The notes: generated from the letters alone by a model not told the origin. 64,000 bases of DNA from Streptomyces sp. CNQ-509 (GCF_001011035.1 NZ_CP011492.1:2861501-2925500), one strand, 5' to 3'. Shown: positions 36,916-49,153, counted from the stretch's first letter. Program-made: numbers and translations.

Positions 36916-38655
36916 TCACTGCTTCTTGCTGCCGAACGCGAGGGCGAAGTACTCCACGTCGTCGCGGTCGCTGATGATGTCCTGCGCCAGATAGAACCGG
37001 CCGTGCTCGAATATGTACGGCACGCTGTCGCTGTAGGTGAGCGTCGCCTCGGCCTCGGCCGTGTCGTTCGGCAGCTCCAGCCAGGTCTCCTCCTTGGCGG
37101 AGCGCGGGTCTATCGCGACGATCTCGCCGCCCGAGTCGTACGTCCCCTTCCGGTACGCGATGATCTTGCCGCTGTCCATCCGCAGCGGCACCATGGTCCG
37201 CTTCTCACCGGCGTCGTACTTCTTCGTCGGCTTGCCCGTGTCGAGGTCGAAGGCGACGATCTCGTTCGTGTCGCCGTAGTCGCTCTTGCCCTGATGCTCG
37301 CGCGACGGCAGATACATCGTGTCCCCGTCCACCGCCACCGTCGTACACGACTCGGCGCCGTCGGAGTAGTCGCAACCCGGCTTGTAGCGCGGGCCCGCCG
37401 TCTCCGTACCCAGCGAGATCTTCGAGCGCAGCTCGCCCTCGTCGAGGGCGAAGATGTCGGTCTCGGTGGTCTTGCCCGCCCCGATCGTGATCACCGGCGG
37501 CTCGACGCTGAGCACCTGGACGCTCTGCACCCCGTCCGGCACGTCGTACGACCAGTAGATGCCGCCGGTGGCCGGGTCGACCTTCTGGACCTTCATGTCC
37601 TCGTTGAGCGAGCCGCAGAAGACGAGGCCGAGCAGGTTGGTCCCGTCGCTGGCGTAGTCGTGGTCCTTGCACTCGGTGGTGGGCTTGGTCTGCCACACCG
37701 GGTCACCGCCGGCGAGGGGGAACGCCGCGGAGCCGGAGAGGCCGGAGGCGATGACCGTGCCGTCGGCGATGGTCACGTACTCGAACTTCAGGCTCTCGTC
37801 GGCGGTCGCCACGTGCTGCTTCCACAGCTCCTCGCCGCTGTTGACGTCGAAGACCACGACCTCGGAGCACGGCGCGTAGGTGTCGTCCGGGTCGGAGACC
37901 TTCCCGTCCTGCACCAGCATGGCGGCCTTGCCGTCGTCGGTGACCGCCCGCGAGGCGCCGCAGACCAGGCCGTCGGTCGGCAGCTCCCAGACTTCCTTGC
38001 CGGTCGTGGTGTCGTACCCCTTCACGGCGTTCAGCTCGCCCTTGGCGTAGATCTTCTCGGTCGCCCACTGGCCCTCGGCGGGCCAGGTCGCGCCCTCCTC
38101 CGCCTGCGGGTACGGGACGCCGAACAGCAACTCGCCGTCCGCGCTGGCGGGCTTGCTGTCGCTGACGGCCTTCTTGGCACCGCCGCCGCCCCCGCCCCCG
38201 CCGGCCTGCGTGCCGCCGTCGTCGCGGGTGAGGAAGAAGCCCGTACCACTCGCGACCACGAGGATCGCCACCACCGCGGCGATGACCGCCCAGACGGGGA
38301 CGAGCTTCTGCGCGTCCTGCTTGGCGGGCATGCCCGGGACCTGCGCCTGCGGGTAACCGCCGGAGTGCTGCGGGGCTGGCTGCGCGAAGCTGTAGTGCTC
38401 CTGCGGGGGCGCGGCCGGGGCCTGCGGCGGCGGCGGTGGCTGGACCTGCGAGGGCTGGGGCTGCGCCGGCGGATAGCCGTACTGCGGCTGCTGCGCGGGC
38501 TGTTGCGGCTCCTGCGGCGCGCCGAAGCCGCCGCCGGGCGCGGGCGGCGGCGGGGCCTGCGGATATCCGTAACCGGGCTGCTGCGGGTCCTCGGCCGGCG
38601 GGGGCCCGAAGCCGCCGGACGGCGGCTGGCCCGGCGGCGGTGGCGGCTGCGACAT
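36916..38655 (-). CDS. Membrane-anchored PQQ-like beta-propeller protein
   Basis: This 579-residue protein has a cytosolic Pro/Gln/Gly/Tyr-rich N-terminus (about 1-115), a single membrane helix (VWAVIAAVVAILVVASGTGFFL, about 122-143), a Gly-rich linker, then an extracytoplasmic eight-bladed-type propeller with repeats such as GYDTTTGKEVWELP, FDVNSGEELWKQHV and FDLDTGKPTKKYD. PQQ-like propellers of this type serve as sensory or binding scaffolds rather than dehydrogenases here; no PQQ-site residues are evident. Four cysteines may form disulfides (CGASRAV, YAPCSEV, TTECKDHD, VFCGSL). Function unknown. Confidence 0.82.
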   Translation of the reverse strand: MSQPPPPPGQPPSGGFGPPPAEDPQQPGYGYPQAPPPPAPGGGFGAPQEPQQPAQQPQYGYPPAQPQPSQVQPPPPPQAPAAPPQEHYSFAQPAPQHSGGYPQAQVPGMPAKQDAQKLVPVWAVIAAVVAILVVASGTGFFLTRDDGGTQAGGGGGGGGAKKAVSDSKPASADGELLFGVPYPQAEEGATWPAEGQWATEKIYAKGELNAVKGYDTTTGKEVWELPTDGLVCGASRAVTDDGKAAMLVQDGKVSDPDDTYAPCSEVVVFDVNSGEELWKQHVATADESLKFEYVTIADGTVIASGLSGSAAFPLAGGDPVWQTKPTTECKDHDYASDGTNLLGLVFCGSLNEDMKVQKVDPATGGIYWSYDVPDGVQSVQVLSVEPPVITIGAGKTTETDIFALDEGELRSKISLGTETAGPRYKPGCDYSDGAESCTTVAVDGDTMYLPSREHQGKSDYGDTNEIVAFDLDTGKPTKKYDAGEKRTMVPLRMDSGKIIAYRKGTYDSGGEIVAIDPRSAKEETWLELPNDTAEAEATLTYSDSVPYIFEHGRFYLAQDIISDRDDVEYFALAFGSKKQ

Positions 38656-38777
38656 TTCCCTGTCCCCCCGGATGGCTGTGCGTACGAGCTGCGGTCGCGT
38701 GGCTCATTTCTACCACCCGCGGGTGACAGCCGCCGCCGGCCGCGTACGAAGGGCGCGACCGGCCGTGGGCCGCGGGC

Positions 38778-40637
<1,860 letters not shown>

Positions 40638-40770
40638 GGCGGTGCGGTGCTCCTCGGGGGGTCGGGACGGGTTCCTCGGCGGGCGGCTTCCCAGCGTAGT
40701 TCGCGCACCGCCGGAAGCCGCCCGCGGCCTTTCCCGCCGCCCCGCCCGTTGCCGGACCCGGGGGCGCCCT

Positions 40771-41736
40771 TCAGTCCACCACCACGGCGCCCGGGGCCGG
40801 GGCCTGGGCGACGCGGGCCTTGCGGCAGGTGCCCGACGCCTCCAGCGCCGCCGCGACCTCCACGGCCGCCGTTTCGTCCGCCGCCAGGAACGCGCACGTC
40901 GGGCCCGAGCCCGAGACGAGGGCCGCCAGGGCGCCCGCCGCGGTGCCGGCCTCCAGGGTCTCCGCCAGGGAGGGGCGCAGGGAGAGGGCGGCGGGCTGGA
41001 GGTCGTTGCCGCCCGCGATCGCGGTCAGCGCCGCGGCGAGGTCCGCCGGGTCGCCGGAACCCAGCGCGTCCAGCACCGCGGGGGACGGGTCCGGATCGGG
41101 TACGGAGCGGCCCGCGACCAGGCGGTCGAACTCCCCGTAGACCTCCGGCGTCGACAGCCCGCCGTCGGCCACCGCGAAGACCCAGTACAGCGGGCCCTTC
41201 GCGGACAGCGTCGTCAGCCGCTCGCCCCGGCCGCGCCCCAGCGCCGCGCCGCCGACCAGGCTGAACGGCACGTCGCTGCCGAGTTCCGCGCAGATCCGCA
41301 GCAGCTCGTCGGTGCCGGTCCGGGTCCCCCACAGCGCGTCGCAGGCCAGCAGCGCGCCCGCGCCGTCCGCGCTGCCACCGGCCATGCCGCCGGCGACGGG
41401 GATGTCCTTCGCGATGTGCAGGTGGACGTTCGGCTCCCGGCCGTGCCGGGCGGCGAGCAACTGCGCGGCGCGGGCCGCGAGGTTCGAGGTGTCGGTGGGC
41501 ACGGCGGCGGCGTCGGGGCCCGTGACCGTGACGCGCAGGGCGTCGGCCTCGGTGGCGGTGACCTCGTCGTAGAGGCCCACGGCGAGGAAGACGTTCGCGA
41601 GGTCGTGGAAGCCGTCGGCGCGCGGCGGGCCGACAGCGAGTTGCACGTTGACCTTCGCGGGTACGCGGACGGTGACGCTCCGCGCGGCGGCGGCGGGGGC
41701 GGGACCGGGGGCGGGCGTGGTCGATCCGGATGTCAC
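40771..41736 (-). CDS. ispE: 4-diphosphocytidyl-2-C-methyl-D-erythritol kinase
   Basis: This 321-residue GHMP kinase of the MEP isoprenoid pathway has [28 protein letters not shown], the ATP loop [23 protein letters not shown] and the C-terminal [16 protein letters not shown] 41736 overlaps the rsmA stop (GTGA) and has GAGGAG upstream. The first 25 residues are Pro/Ala-rich. Pairing of ispE with rsmA is conserved in many bacteria. Confidence 0.95.
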   Translation of the reverse strand: MTSGSTTPAPGPAPAAAARSVTVRVPAKVNVQLAVGPPRADGFHDLANVFLAVGLYDEVTATEADALRVTVTGPDAAAVPTDTSNLAARAAQLLAARHGREPNVHLHIAKDIPVAGGMAGGSADGAGALLACDALWGTRTGTDELLRICAELGSDVPFSLVGGAALGRGRGERLTTLSAKGPLYWVFAVADGGLSTPEVYGEFDRLVAGRSVPDPDPSPAVLDALGSGDPADLAAALTAIAGGNDLQPAALSLRPSLAETLEAGTAAGALAALVSGSGPTCAFLAADETAAVEVAAALEASGTCRKARVAQAPAPGAVVVD

Positions 41737-42629
41737 GGCGTGCTGCTCCTCGTGGTGGCGGTCCGGTGCTGCCGGGACTCCGCGATCCGCGCGAAGTCCT
41801 CGATGGTCAGCGACTCGCCGCGGGCCTGCGGCGAGACGCCCGCGGCGCGCAGCGCGGCCTCGGCGGCGGGGGCGGATCCTGCCCAGCCGGTGAGCGCCGC
41901 GCGCAGCGTCTTGCGGCGCTGGGCGAACGCGGCGTCGACGGCCGCGAAGACCTCGGTCCGCGTCGCGTGGGTCGCGGGCGGCTCGCGGCGGATCAGCGAG
42001 ACGAGCCCGGAGTCGACGTTCGGCGCGGGCCAGAACACGGTGCGGCCGATAGCGCCGGCCCGCTTGACGTCCGCGTACCAGGCGGCCTTGAGCGACGGCA
42101 CACCGTAGACCTTCGACCCGGGGGCGGCGGCGAGCCGGTCGGCGACCTCGGCCTGCACCATGACCAGCGTGCGCTCGATGCCGGGGAAGGTGGCCAGCAT
42201 GTGCAGCAGCACGGGCACCGCGACGTTGTACGGGAGGTTCGCCACCAGCGCCGTCGGCGGCGGGCCGGGCAGCTCGGTAACGCGCAGCGCGTCGGCGTGC
42301 AGGAGCGCGAAGTGCTCCGCGCGGCGCGGCAGCCGGGCCCGTACGGTCGCGGTGAGGGCGGCGGCGAGCACGTCGTCGATCTCGACGGCCGTGACATGGG
42401 CCGCCGCCTGCAGCAGGGCGAGGGTGAGCGAGCCGAGGCCGGGGCCGATCTCGACCACCACGTCGTCCGGTCGCACGCCGGCCGCGCGCACGATGCGGCG
42501 GACGGTGTTGGGGTCGATGACGAAGTTCTGGCCGCGCTGCTTGGTGGGGCGTACGCCGAGGGCCGCCGCCAGCTCGCGGACGTCCGCGGGGCCGAGCAGC
42601 GGGTCCGGCTCGCCGGTGGTGGCGCTCAC
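41733..42629 (-). CDS. rsmA: 16S rRNA dimethyladenosine transferase (A1518/A1519)
   Basis: This 298-residue methyltransferase has [20 protein letters not shown], the SAM motif [22 protein letters not shown] and the catalytic [17 protein letters not shown]. It dimethylates two adenosines in the 16S 3' hairpin during 30S maturation; its loss gives kasugamycin resistance. GTG start overlaps the TatD stop (42626-42629), and ispE overlaps its end. Confidence 0.96.
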   Translation of the reverse strand: MSATTGEPDPLLGPADVRELAAALGVRPTKQRGQNFVIDPNTVRRIVRAAGVRPDDVVVEIGPGLGSLTLALLQAAAHVTAVEIDDVLAAALTATVRARLPRRAEHFALLHADALRVTELPGPPPTALVANLPYNVAVPVLLHMLATFPGIERTLVMVQAEVADRLAAAPGSKVYGVPSLKAAWYADVKRAGAIGRTVFWPAPNVDSGLVSLIRREPPATHATRTEVFAAVDAAFAQRRKTLRAALTGWAGSAPAAEAALRAAGVSPQARGESLTIEDFARIAESRQHRTATTRSSTP

Positions 42630-43537
42630 CGCTCCAGGTTATTCCCTGCGTCTTGGCGGGCTCCTGGCGAGGCGCCGGCGGCGGACTGCGGGCCGTCGGC
42701 CGGGGCGTAGCCGAACGCGCGCGCGGTGTTCGCCGCGATCGCCGCCGCCAGCTCGTCGGGGTCGTCGCCGCGCTCCGCGGCCATGGCACGCAGCGTGAGG
42801 GGGATCAGATACGGCGCGTTGGGGCGGCCCCGGTACGGCATCGGCGTCAGGAACGGCGCGTCCGTCTCGACGAGCAGCAGCTCCGCGGGCGCGACGGCGA
42901 CCGCCTCGCGCAACTGCCCCGCGTTCTTGAAGGTCACGTTTCCGGCGAAGGACATGAAGTAACCGTTTTCCGCGCAGGTTTCGGCCATCGCCGTGTCCCC
43001 GGAATAGCAGTGGAATACCACCCGCTCCGGCGCCCCCTCTTCCCCGAGAATGCGCAGCACGTCGTCGTGCGCATCCCTGTCGTGAATGACGAGGGCTTTT
43101 TGCCGGCGTTTTGCCATCTCGATATGGCGGCGGAAGGAGTGCTGCTGTGCGGCGACACCTTCCGGGCCTGTCCTGTAATAGTCGAGGCCGGTCTCGCCGA
43201 CGCCGACGACCTGCGGCAGCGCGGCGAGCGCGTCGATCTCGCCGAGGGCCGCCTCCAGTCCCGCGCCCAGCCGCGGGGCCTCGTTGGGGTGGAGGGCGAC
43301 GGTCGCCCACACCGCCTCGTGCGCCGCGGCGGTCTCCGCGGACCAGCGGGACCGCTCCACGTCGCAGCCCACCTGGATGAGCGTGGTGACGCCGACCGCG
43401 GCGGCCGCGGCCACCGCCTCGGCGACCGTGCCGTCCTGCATGTCGAGATGCGTGTGCGAGTCCGCCGCGGGGTGGCCGAGCGGCTCGGGCGGCGGCGCGG
43501 ACTTCGCGTCCGCGCCGCCTGGGGTGTGCTGAGCCAT
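42626..43537 (-). CDS. TatD-family metal-dependent hydrolase
   Basis: This 303-residue TIM-barrel enzyme has the metal-binding [10 protein letters not shown] near the N-terminus, [30 protein letters not shown] and [13 protein letters not shown], the standard TatD motifs. TatD proteins are 3'-5' DNA/RNA exonucleases and D-Tyr-tRNA or repair-linked hydrolases. I use ATG 43537 (MAQHTPGG), 10 codons inside the longest frame. It is first in the TatD-rsmA-ispE run of overlapping genes. Confidence 0.94.
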   Translation of the reverse strand: MAQHTPGGADAKSAPPPEPLGHPAADSHTHLDMQDGTVAEAVAAAAAVGVTTLIQVGCDVERSRWSAETAAAHEAVWATVALHPNEAPRLGAGLEAALGEIDALAALPQVVGVGETGLDYYRTGPEGVAAQQHSFRRHIEMAKRRQKALVIHDRDAHDDVLRILGEEGAPERVVFHCYSGDTAMAETCAENGYFMSFAGNVTFKNAGQLREAVAVAPAELLLVETDAPFLTPMPYRGRPNAPYLIPLTLRAMAAERGDDPDELAAAIAANTARAFGYAPADGPQSAAGASPGARQDAGNNLER

Positions 43538-43615
43538 GCCGGGGACTCTACTGGCCCGGTACGACAACGCCGTGCGGGGCGGTGACCGCCGGGGCCCGGC
43601 GGAGCCCTCGCGGGG

Positions 43616-43879
43616 TCAGGTGCGGCGCGAGCGCTGCCGCACCGACTCGACGGACCGGACCTGGCCGGCGCGCATGATGCGGACGACGTGCTCGCCGCAG
43701 TTCAGGCACGTGGGCCGGGTCAGCGGCGAGGGCACCCGCTCTCCGTCGGTGTGGTACGTGACGAAGGGCCTGCCCTTCGAATCGACGTGGTGGTGTATCT
43801 CGTAGCTCTGCTCCCACCCGTGCCCGCACATCATGCAGGCGAAGGCATATGACTCGATCACTGGCTCGGGTTCGGACAT
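43616..43879 (-). CDS. Small zinc-ribbon protein
   Basis: This 87-residue protein has two Cys pairs, CMMCGHGWEQ (about residues 15-18) and TCLNCGEHVV (about 58-61), which should bind one zinc ion as a ribbon, with a His-rich EIHHHVDSKG loop between. ATG 43879 has GAGGAG at good spacing. No known function; similar small ribbons are common and conserved in Streptomyces. Confidence 0.75.
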   Translation of the reverse strand: MSEPEPVIESYAFACMMCGHGWEQSYEIHHHVDSKGRPFVTYHTDGERVPSPLTRPTCLNCGEHVVRIMRAGQVRSVESVRQRSRRT

Positions 43880-44000
43880 TGGCTGCTCCTCTTGTCCATG
43901 TGAGGGACAAGTCGCCTGAACGCATCCCCTATTCCAGTGGACACCCATTCGGCGCGGCCCGCAGCCGTCCATACCATCAATTGAAGCAGTTTTGATCCGG

Positions 44001-44855
44001 CTACTCTGAGTTGTTTGCCGAGTTTTTCGCGGCCACCACCGCATCGAACACGTCGCGTTTGGGTACCCCGGCGTCGCGGGCGACCGCCGCGATGGCGTCC
44101 TTGCGCCCCTCCCCCGCCTCCTCACGGACGGTGACCCGCCGGGCCAGCTCCGTGGCGCCGGGCCGCTCGCGGTCCACGGGCGCCCCCTCCACGACCACCG
44201 TGACCTCGCCGCGCACGCCCTCGGCCGCCCAGTCCGCCAGCTCCCCCAGCGGGCCGCGCCTGACCTCCTCGTACGTCTTGGTCAGCTCCCGGCACACGGC
44301 GGCCCTGCGGTCCTCGCCGAAGACGCCCGCCATGGCGGCGAGGCTGTCCCCGAGCCGGTGGGGGGCCTCGAAGTACACCAGGGTGCGCCGCTCGGCCGCC
44401 GCCTCCCGCAGCCGCGAGAGCCGCTCCCCCGGCTTGCGCGGCAGGAAGCCCTCGAAGCAGAACCGGTCCACCGGCAGCGCGGAGACCGCCAGCGCCGCGA
44501 GCACCGCGGAAGGGCCCGGCGCGGCGGTGACGGTGATGCCGCGCCGCACTGCGGCGTCGACGAGACGGTAGCCGGGGTCGGAGACGGAGGGCATGCCGGC
44601 GTCGGTGACGAGCAGGACGCGCGCGCCGCCGGCGAGCTCCTCGACGAGGTCGGGCGTACGGGCGCTCTCGTTGCCCTCGAAGTACGACACGACGCGGGCC
44701 GTCGGCTGCACCCCGAGCGCCTGCGTCAGGCGGCGCAGCCGCCGGGTGTCCTCCGCGGCGATGATGTCGGCGGCGGCCAGCTCGGTCGCCAGCCGCGGCG
44801 GGGCGTCCGCTGGGTCGCCGATGGGCGTGCCTGCCAGTACGAGGAGTCCACTCAC
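44001..44855 (-). CDS. rsmI: 16S rRNA (cytidine-1402 2'-O) methyltransferase
   Basis: This 284-residue protein starts MSGLLVLAGTPIGDPADAPPRLATELAAADIIAAEDTRR, has SYFEGNESARTPDLVEELAGG, LVTDAGMPSVSDPGYRLVDAAV and TAAPGPSAVLAALAVSALP, the tetrapyrrole-methylase-fold signature of RsmI. It 2'-O-methylates C1402 in the ribosomal P site. GTG 44855 is chosen from the conserved N-terminus. It is divergent from the mannosyltransferase. Confidence 0.95.
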   Translation of the reverse strand: MSGLLVLAGTPIGDPADAPPRLATELAAADIIAAEDTRRLRRLTQALGVQPTARVVSYFEGNESARTPDLVEELAGGARVLLVTDAGMPSVSDPGYRLVDAAVRRGITVTAAPGPSAVLAALAVSALPVDRFCFEGFLPRKPGERLSRLREAAAERRTLVYFEAPHRLGDSLAAMAGVFGEDRRAAVCRELTKTYEEVRRGPLGELADWAAEGVRGEVTVVVEGAPVDRERPGATELARRVTVREEAGEGRKDAIAAVARDAGVPKRDVFDAVVAAKNSANNSE

Positions 44856-44980
44856 GTCCCCATCCTGTCGGATGGCGCCGACAGGCCGCGACGACGGGTC
44901 CCGCCGCAGGTCCGCGGCGGCCGTAGGGGCGGCTCCCGGCCGGGTCGGATCAGTCCGGCCGTGCCCGGGACGCGCGCGCC

Positions 44981-44986
44981 TAGGAT
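44981..44986 (+). promoter_or_regulatory. -10 box of the mannosyltransferase gene; likely leaderless message
   Basis: TAGGAT lies 8 bases before the GTG at 44995, with no ribosome site between, so transcription probably starts at or next to the start codon. Confidence 0.55.
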
Positions 44987-44994
44987 GGGCCCCC

Positions 44995-46743
44995 GTGAGC
45001 AGTGACACCGTGACGCAGCCCGCACAGAGCCGGTCCGCGCCCGCCCCCGGGTGGCAGCGGCGGCTCCGCGCGTTCGGGTACGTGCCGCGGCGCGAGTCCG
45101 GCGTCACGGAGCGGCTGGTGCCGCCGTACCGGCGGTCCGGGGCACGGCTGCTCCAGGTGATGGGCGTGCCCGCGGTGACGGCGATGCGGGTGGCGCGGCT
45201 GGGCGCGTGGGGCGGGCCGCTGCTCGTGGCGCTCTTCGCCGGCGTGCTGCGGTTCGTGAACCTGAGCAGCCCGCGCGCGGTGATATTCGACGAGACGTAC
45301 TACGCCAAGGACGCCTGGTCGCTGCTCCAGCTCGGCTACGAGGGGAGCTGGCCCAAGGACGCCAACGACAAGCTCCTCGACGACCCCCAGGTCATCCCGC
45401 TCAGCGAGGATCCCGGCTACGTCGTCCACCCGCCCGTCGGGAAGTGGATGATCGCGCTCGGCGAGTGGGCGTTCGGCCTGGACCCCTTCGGCTGGCGCTT
45501 CGTCACCGCCCTGCTGGGCACGCTGTCGGTGCTCATGCTGTGCCGCATCGGCCGCCGGCTGTTCCGTTCCACGCTGCTCGGCTGCCTGGCGGGGCTGCTG
45601 ATGGCGGTCGACGGCCTGCACTTCGTGATGAGCCGCACCGCGCTGCTCGACCTGGTGCTGATGTTCTGGGTGCTGGCCGCGTTCGGCTGCCTGCTCATCG
45701 ACCGGGACCGCGCACGGGAACGGCTGGCCGCCGCGCTGCCCCGGGGGCGGCCGGACGACGCGGTGGCCTCCGGGCTGCGGCTGGGTGCGCGGCCGTGGCG
45801 GCTCGCCGCCGGGGTCTGCATGGGGCTCGCGCTGGGCACCAAGTGGAACGCGCTGTTCATCCTCGCCGCGTTCGGGCTGCTGACGGTGCTGTGGGACGCG
45901 GGCGCCCGCCGTACCGCCGGATCCCGCCGCCCGTACGCGCGCGCGCTGCGCCTCGACGTGGTGCCGGCGTTCGTCTCCACGGTGCCGGTGGCGGCGGCCG
46001 TGTACGTCGCCTCCTGGACCGGCTGGTTCGCCTCCGGCAACGGCTACTTCCGCGGCTGGGCCGAGGACCGCGACACGGCGTTCCCCTTCATCCCCGATGC
46101 CGTGCGCAGCCTGTGGCACTACCACGCGGTGGTCTACAGGTTCCACGTCAACCTCGACTCCGGCCACACCTACGACTCCAACCCGTGGAGCTGGCCCGTG
46201 GTCGGCCGGCCCGTGTCGTACTTCTGGGACGACCCGCGCCCGGGCTACGACGGCTGCCCCGCCGACGCGACGGAGAACTGCGCCCGCGAGGTCCTGGCCC
46301 TGGGCACCCCGCTGCTGTGGTGGCTGGGCGTCGCCGCCGTCGTCTACGCGCTCTACCGCTGGGGTCTGCGCCGCGACTGGCGCGCCGGCGCGATCCTCTG
46401 CGGGGTGGCGGCCGGCTGGGTGCCGTGGCTCTTCTACCAGGAGCGCACGATCTTCCTCTTCTACGCCGTCGTCTTCCTCCCGTACCTCTGTCTGGCGGTG
46501 ACGATGATGCTCGGCGCGATGGCCCGCGCGGGCACCGCCGCCCTCGCGGGCACGGGCACGTCCGCGACCGGCCCCGGCCCGGCCCAGCCCACCGAATGGC
46601 GCAGAGCCGCGGGCGTGGTCGCGGCGGGGGTGCTCGTCCTCCTGGTGCTCTGGAACTTCATCTACTTCTGGCCGATCTACACCGGAGACACCCTCACGCG
46701 CGACGCCTGGGAGGCGCGCATGTGGCTGGGGAGTTGGGTCTGA
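44995..46743 (+). CDS. Protein O-mannosyltransferase (PMT, GT39 family)
   Basis: This 582-residue polytopic enzyme uses polyprenyl-phosphate mannose to glycosylate secreted proteins at Ser/Thr. The first extracytoplasmic loop has SSPRAVIFDETYYAKDAWSLLQLGYEGSWP, containing the catalytic Asp-Glu pair of PMTs, followed by YVVHPPVGKWMIALGEWAFG, and later SNPWSWPVVGRPVSYFW and WLFYQERTIFLFYAVVFLPY. Around 10-11 membrane helices follow. GTG 44995 is preceded by TAGGAT. In Streptomyces the Pmt homologue supports phage phiC31 receptor glycosylation and envelope integrity. Confidence 0.93.
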   Translation: MSSDTVTQPAQSRSAPAPGWQRRLRAFGYVPRRESGVTERLVPPYRRSGARLLQVMGVPAVTAMRVARLGAWGGPLLVALFAGVLRFVNLSSPRAVIFDETYYAKDAWSLLQLGYEGSWPKDANDKLLDDPQVIPLSEDPGYVVHPPVGKWMIALGEWAFGLDPFGWRFVTALLGTLSVLMLCRIGRRLFRSTLLGCLAGLLMAVDGLHFVMSRTALLDLVLMFWVLAAFGCLLIDRDRARERLAAALPRGRPDDAVASGLRLGARPWRLAAGVCMGLALGTKWNALFILAAFGLLTVLWDAGARRTAGSRRPYARALRLDVVPAFVSTVPVAAAVYVASWTGWFASGNGYFRGWAEDRDTAFPFIPDAVRSLWHYHAVVYRFHVNLDSGHTYDSNPWSWPVVGRPVSYFWDDPRPGYDGCPADATENCAREVLALGTPLLWWLGVAAVVYALYRWGLRRDWRAGAILCGVAAGWVPWLFYQERTIFLFYAVVFLPYLCLAVTMMLGAMARAGTAALAGTGTSATGPGPAQPTEWRRAAGVVAAGVLVLLVLWNFIYFWPIYTGDTLTRDAWEARMWLGSWV

Positions 46744-46839
46744 GCGCGGGCGCGACGGGTGGGCGTCCCTGCGGCAGGTGGCTTAATGTGCTGACGCAGG
46801 GTCGAAATGGTCTCGGGGCGCGCAGAGGGAGCACGGCAG

Positions 46840-48564
46840 ATGGCGGGCAGCCACCGGCGCAGACGCGTCGGATCAGGTGCGTCGGCGCGAGCGACGCGCA
46901 CCCGGATCGCAGTAGTCGTCGGAGTCGGTGCCGCGGTTGTCGGTGCGGCCGGGTTCGGCGCGTACAGCCTCTTGGAGGACGACAAGGTCGAGAGCGGCGG
47001 CAACGCGCTGTCGGCGCCGGCCTCATCCGATCCGGTGAAGACCGGGCCGCCGGGTCCCCGGGAGACCGCCAGGGCGGCGGGTGAGTTCCTGGCCGCCTGG
47101 GCGGGCGGCGACACGGAGACCGCGGCCGGGATGACGGACGACAGGAAGGCGGCGCTTCGCGGACTCGACGCGTACCGCGAGGACGCGGGCGTCGAGAAGG
47201 TGAAGCTGACCCCCGGCAGGCCGCAGGGCACGGAGGTGCCGTTCAGCGTCGACGCCCGGGTGACCTTCGGGGACAACGTCAAGCCCTGGGCGTACAACTC
47301 GGCACTCGAGGTCGTACGGGACGAGAAGACCGGCGAGCCCGAGGTCGCCTGGGACCCGTCCCTCATACATCCCAAACTCACCGAAGGCGAGCGGCTGCGC
47401 ACCGGTTCGACCGAGGCCCCGCCGATCAGGGCGCTGGACCGTACCGGCGCCAGGCTCGATCCCGAGGAGTACCCCTCGCTCGCGCCCGTCCTCGCGGATC
47501 TGCGCGAACGTTACGGCGCGAAGGCGGGCGTCAAGGTCTGGACCGAGCCGGCCGACGCGCCCAGGGGCGACAAGAAGAAGGACGAGAAGGACGACGACAA
47601 GGCGGGCACGCCCGAGACCCTTCTGGTGCTCTCCAAGGCCAAGCCCGGCACGCTGCAGACGACGCTCGACGCGGCCGTGCAGGAGACCGCGGAGGAGGCC
47701 GTCGCCAAGCAGGGCGGCGCGGCGCTGGTGGCGCTGCAGCCCAGCACCGGCCAGATCCTCGCGGTCGCCAACCAGGTCCCCGACGGCCACAACACGGCGC
47801 TCCAGGGCACGCTGCCGCCCGGCTCGACGATGAAGGTCGTCACGGCCTCGATGCTCATGGACAAGGGCCTGGCCGCGCCCGACAGGCCGCACCCCTGCCC
47901 GCGGTACAAGGCGTACGGGGGCTGGGAGTTCGAGAACGTCGGCGACAACTCGTTCACCATCCAGGGCGGCACGTTCACGCAGTCCTTCACCGCCTCCTGC
48001 AACACCGCGTTCATCTCCATGGCGGAGAAGCTGGAGAACGACGACCTGACGAAGCAGGCCAGGGACGTCTTCGGCATCGGGCTCAACTGGCAGACGGGCG
48101 TGACCACGTTCGACGGCTCCGTGCCGGTGCAGTCCGGCGTGGAGATGGCGCTGTCGCTGATCGGCCAGGGCGGCGTCCGGATGAACCCGCTGACGATGGC
48201 GTCGGTCTCCGCGACCGCGAAGTCCGGCGTCTTCAAGCAGCCGCACCTGGTGCCGCAGGGCTTCGACGGGCGGCAGTTCGCGACGGCGCCGAAGAGCATG
48301 AAGGCGTCGACGGCGCAGTCGCTGCGGGAACTGATGGAGGAGACGGCGAGGACCGGTACCGCGGCGGGGGCCATGAGCGGGCTGACCGGGCAGGTGGGCG
48401 CGAAGACCGGGTCCGCGGAGATGGGCGGCCAGGAGGAGACGGACGCCTGGTTCACCGCGTACCGCGGGGACCTGGCGGCGGCGGCCACGGTGCCGAACAT
48501 CGGGCACGGCGGCGAGTTCGCGGGCCCGCTGGTGCGGGACGTGCTGGCGGCGCACGGCGGCTGA
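46840..48564 (+). CDS. Penicillin-binding protein (class B-like transpeptidase with NTF2-like domain)
   Basis: This 574-residue protein has an N-terminal membrane anchor (IAVVVGVGAAVVGAAGFGAYSLL, about 25-47), an NTF2-like MecR1 domain (ETARAAGEFLAAWAGGDTETAAGMTDDRKAAL), and a transpeptidase with the active-site motifs STMK (PPGSTMKVVTA), SCN (TASCNTAFI) and KTG (GAKTGSAEM). It cross-links peptidoglycan. A Lys/Asp-rich linker (DKKKDEKDDDK) lies mid-protein. ATG 46840 has AGAGGGA upstream. A perfect 13-bp terminator stem follows. Confidence 0.92.
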   Translation: MAGSHRRRRVGSGASARATRTRIAVVVGVGAAVVGAAGFGAYSLLEDDKVESGGNALSAPASSDPVKTGPPGPRETARAAGEFLAAWAGGDTETAAGMTDDRKAALRGLDAYREDAGVEKVKLTPGRPQGTEVPFSVDARVTFGDNVKPWAYNSALEVVRDEKTGEPEVAWDPSLIHPKLTEGERLRTGSTEAPPIRALDRTGARLDPEEYPSLAPVLADLRERYGAKAGVKVWTEPADAPRGDKKKDEKDDDKAGTPETLLVLSKAKPGTLQTTLDAAVQETAEEAVAKQGGAALVALQPSTGQILAVANQVPDGHNTALQGTLPPGSTMKVVTASMLMDKGLAAPDRPHPCPRYKAYGGWEFENVGDNSFTIQGGTFTQSFTASCNTAFISMAEKLENDDLTKQARDVFGIGLNWQTGVTTFDGSVPVQSGVEMALSLIGQGGVRMNPLTMASVSATAKSGVFKQPHLVPQGFDGRQFATAPKSMKASTAQSLRELMEETARTGTAAGAMSGLTGQVGAKTGSAEMGGQEETDAWFTAYRGDLAAAATVPNIGHGGEFAGPLVRDVLAAHGG

Positions 48565-48576
48565 GACATGACTTCA

Positions 48577-48607
48577 CCGGGACCCGGCGCGGGACGCCGG
48601 GTCCCGG
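48577..48607 (+). terminator. Terminator after the penicillin-binding protein gene
   Basis: CCGGGACCCGGCG pairs perfectly with CGCCGGGTCCCGG across a 5-base loop, 13 bp after the stop. Confidence 0.87.
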
Positions 48608-48658
48608 CGTGCGGAATGTGCTCGCGTGGCCCGTACACCGGGCGTTAACGTCACCTCC

Positions 48659-49153
48659 ATGACGACAGCCGACACCGCACACCCGCTCTTCGCCGCCGCC
48701 CTCGCCGACCTCGGCCTGAGCGTCCCGGTACGCCGCTTTCCGGACGCCACCCGCACCGCGGCGCAGGCGGCGGAGGCCATCGGCTGCGAGCTGAGCCAGA
48801 TCGTCAAGTCCCTGATCTTCGCGGCGGACGGCGTGCCGGTGCTGGTCCTGATGGACGGCGCCTCGCGGGTGGACACCGAGCGCGTACGGGCCGAGCTGGG
48901 CGCCGCGGGCGTGCGCCGGGCGGACGCGGCGGTGGTGCGCGAGGCCACGGGGTACGCCATCGGCGGCGTGCCGCCCTTCGGGCACGTGACGCGGATGACG
49001 GTGCTCGCCGACCGCGGGCTCCTCGACCACGGCGAGGTCTGGGCCGCCGCGGGCGACCCGCACACCGTCTTCCCCATGGCTCCCAAGGACCTCGTCGCGC
49101 ACGCGGGCGCGCGGGTCGCCGACGTGTCCGAGGTGCGCGAGCCGGGGGTGTGA
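48659..49153 (+). CDS. YbaK/EbsC-family aminoacyl-tRNA deacylase
   Basis: This 164-residue protein has the YbaK fold: AAQAAEAIGCELSQIVKSLIFAADG with the conserved catalytic-type Lys (IVKSL), LVLMDGASRVD, and ATGYAIGGVPPFGHV. Members hydrolyse mischarged Cys- or Ala-tRNA in trans. TAACGT lies 7 bases upstream of ATG 48659 without a ribosome site, so it may be leaderless. Its stop overlaps the EamA gene (GTGA). Confidence 0.92.
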   Translation: MTTADTAHPLFAAALADLGLSVPVRRFPDATRTAAQAAEAIGCELSQIVKSLIFAADGVPVLVLMDGASRVDTERVRAELGAAGVRRADAAVVREATGYAIGGVPPFGHVTRMTVLADRGLLDHGEVWAAAGDPHTVFPMAPKDLVAHAGARVADVSEVREPGV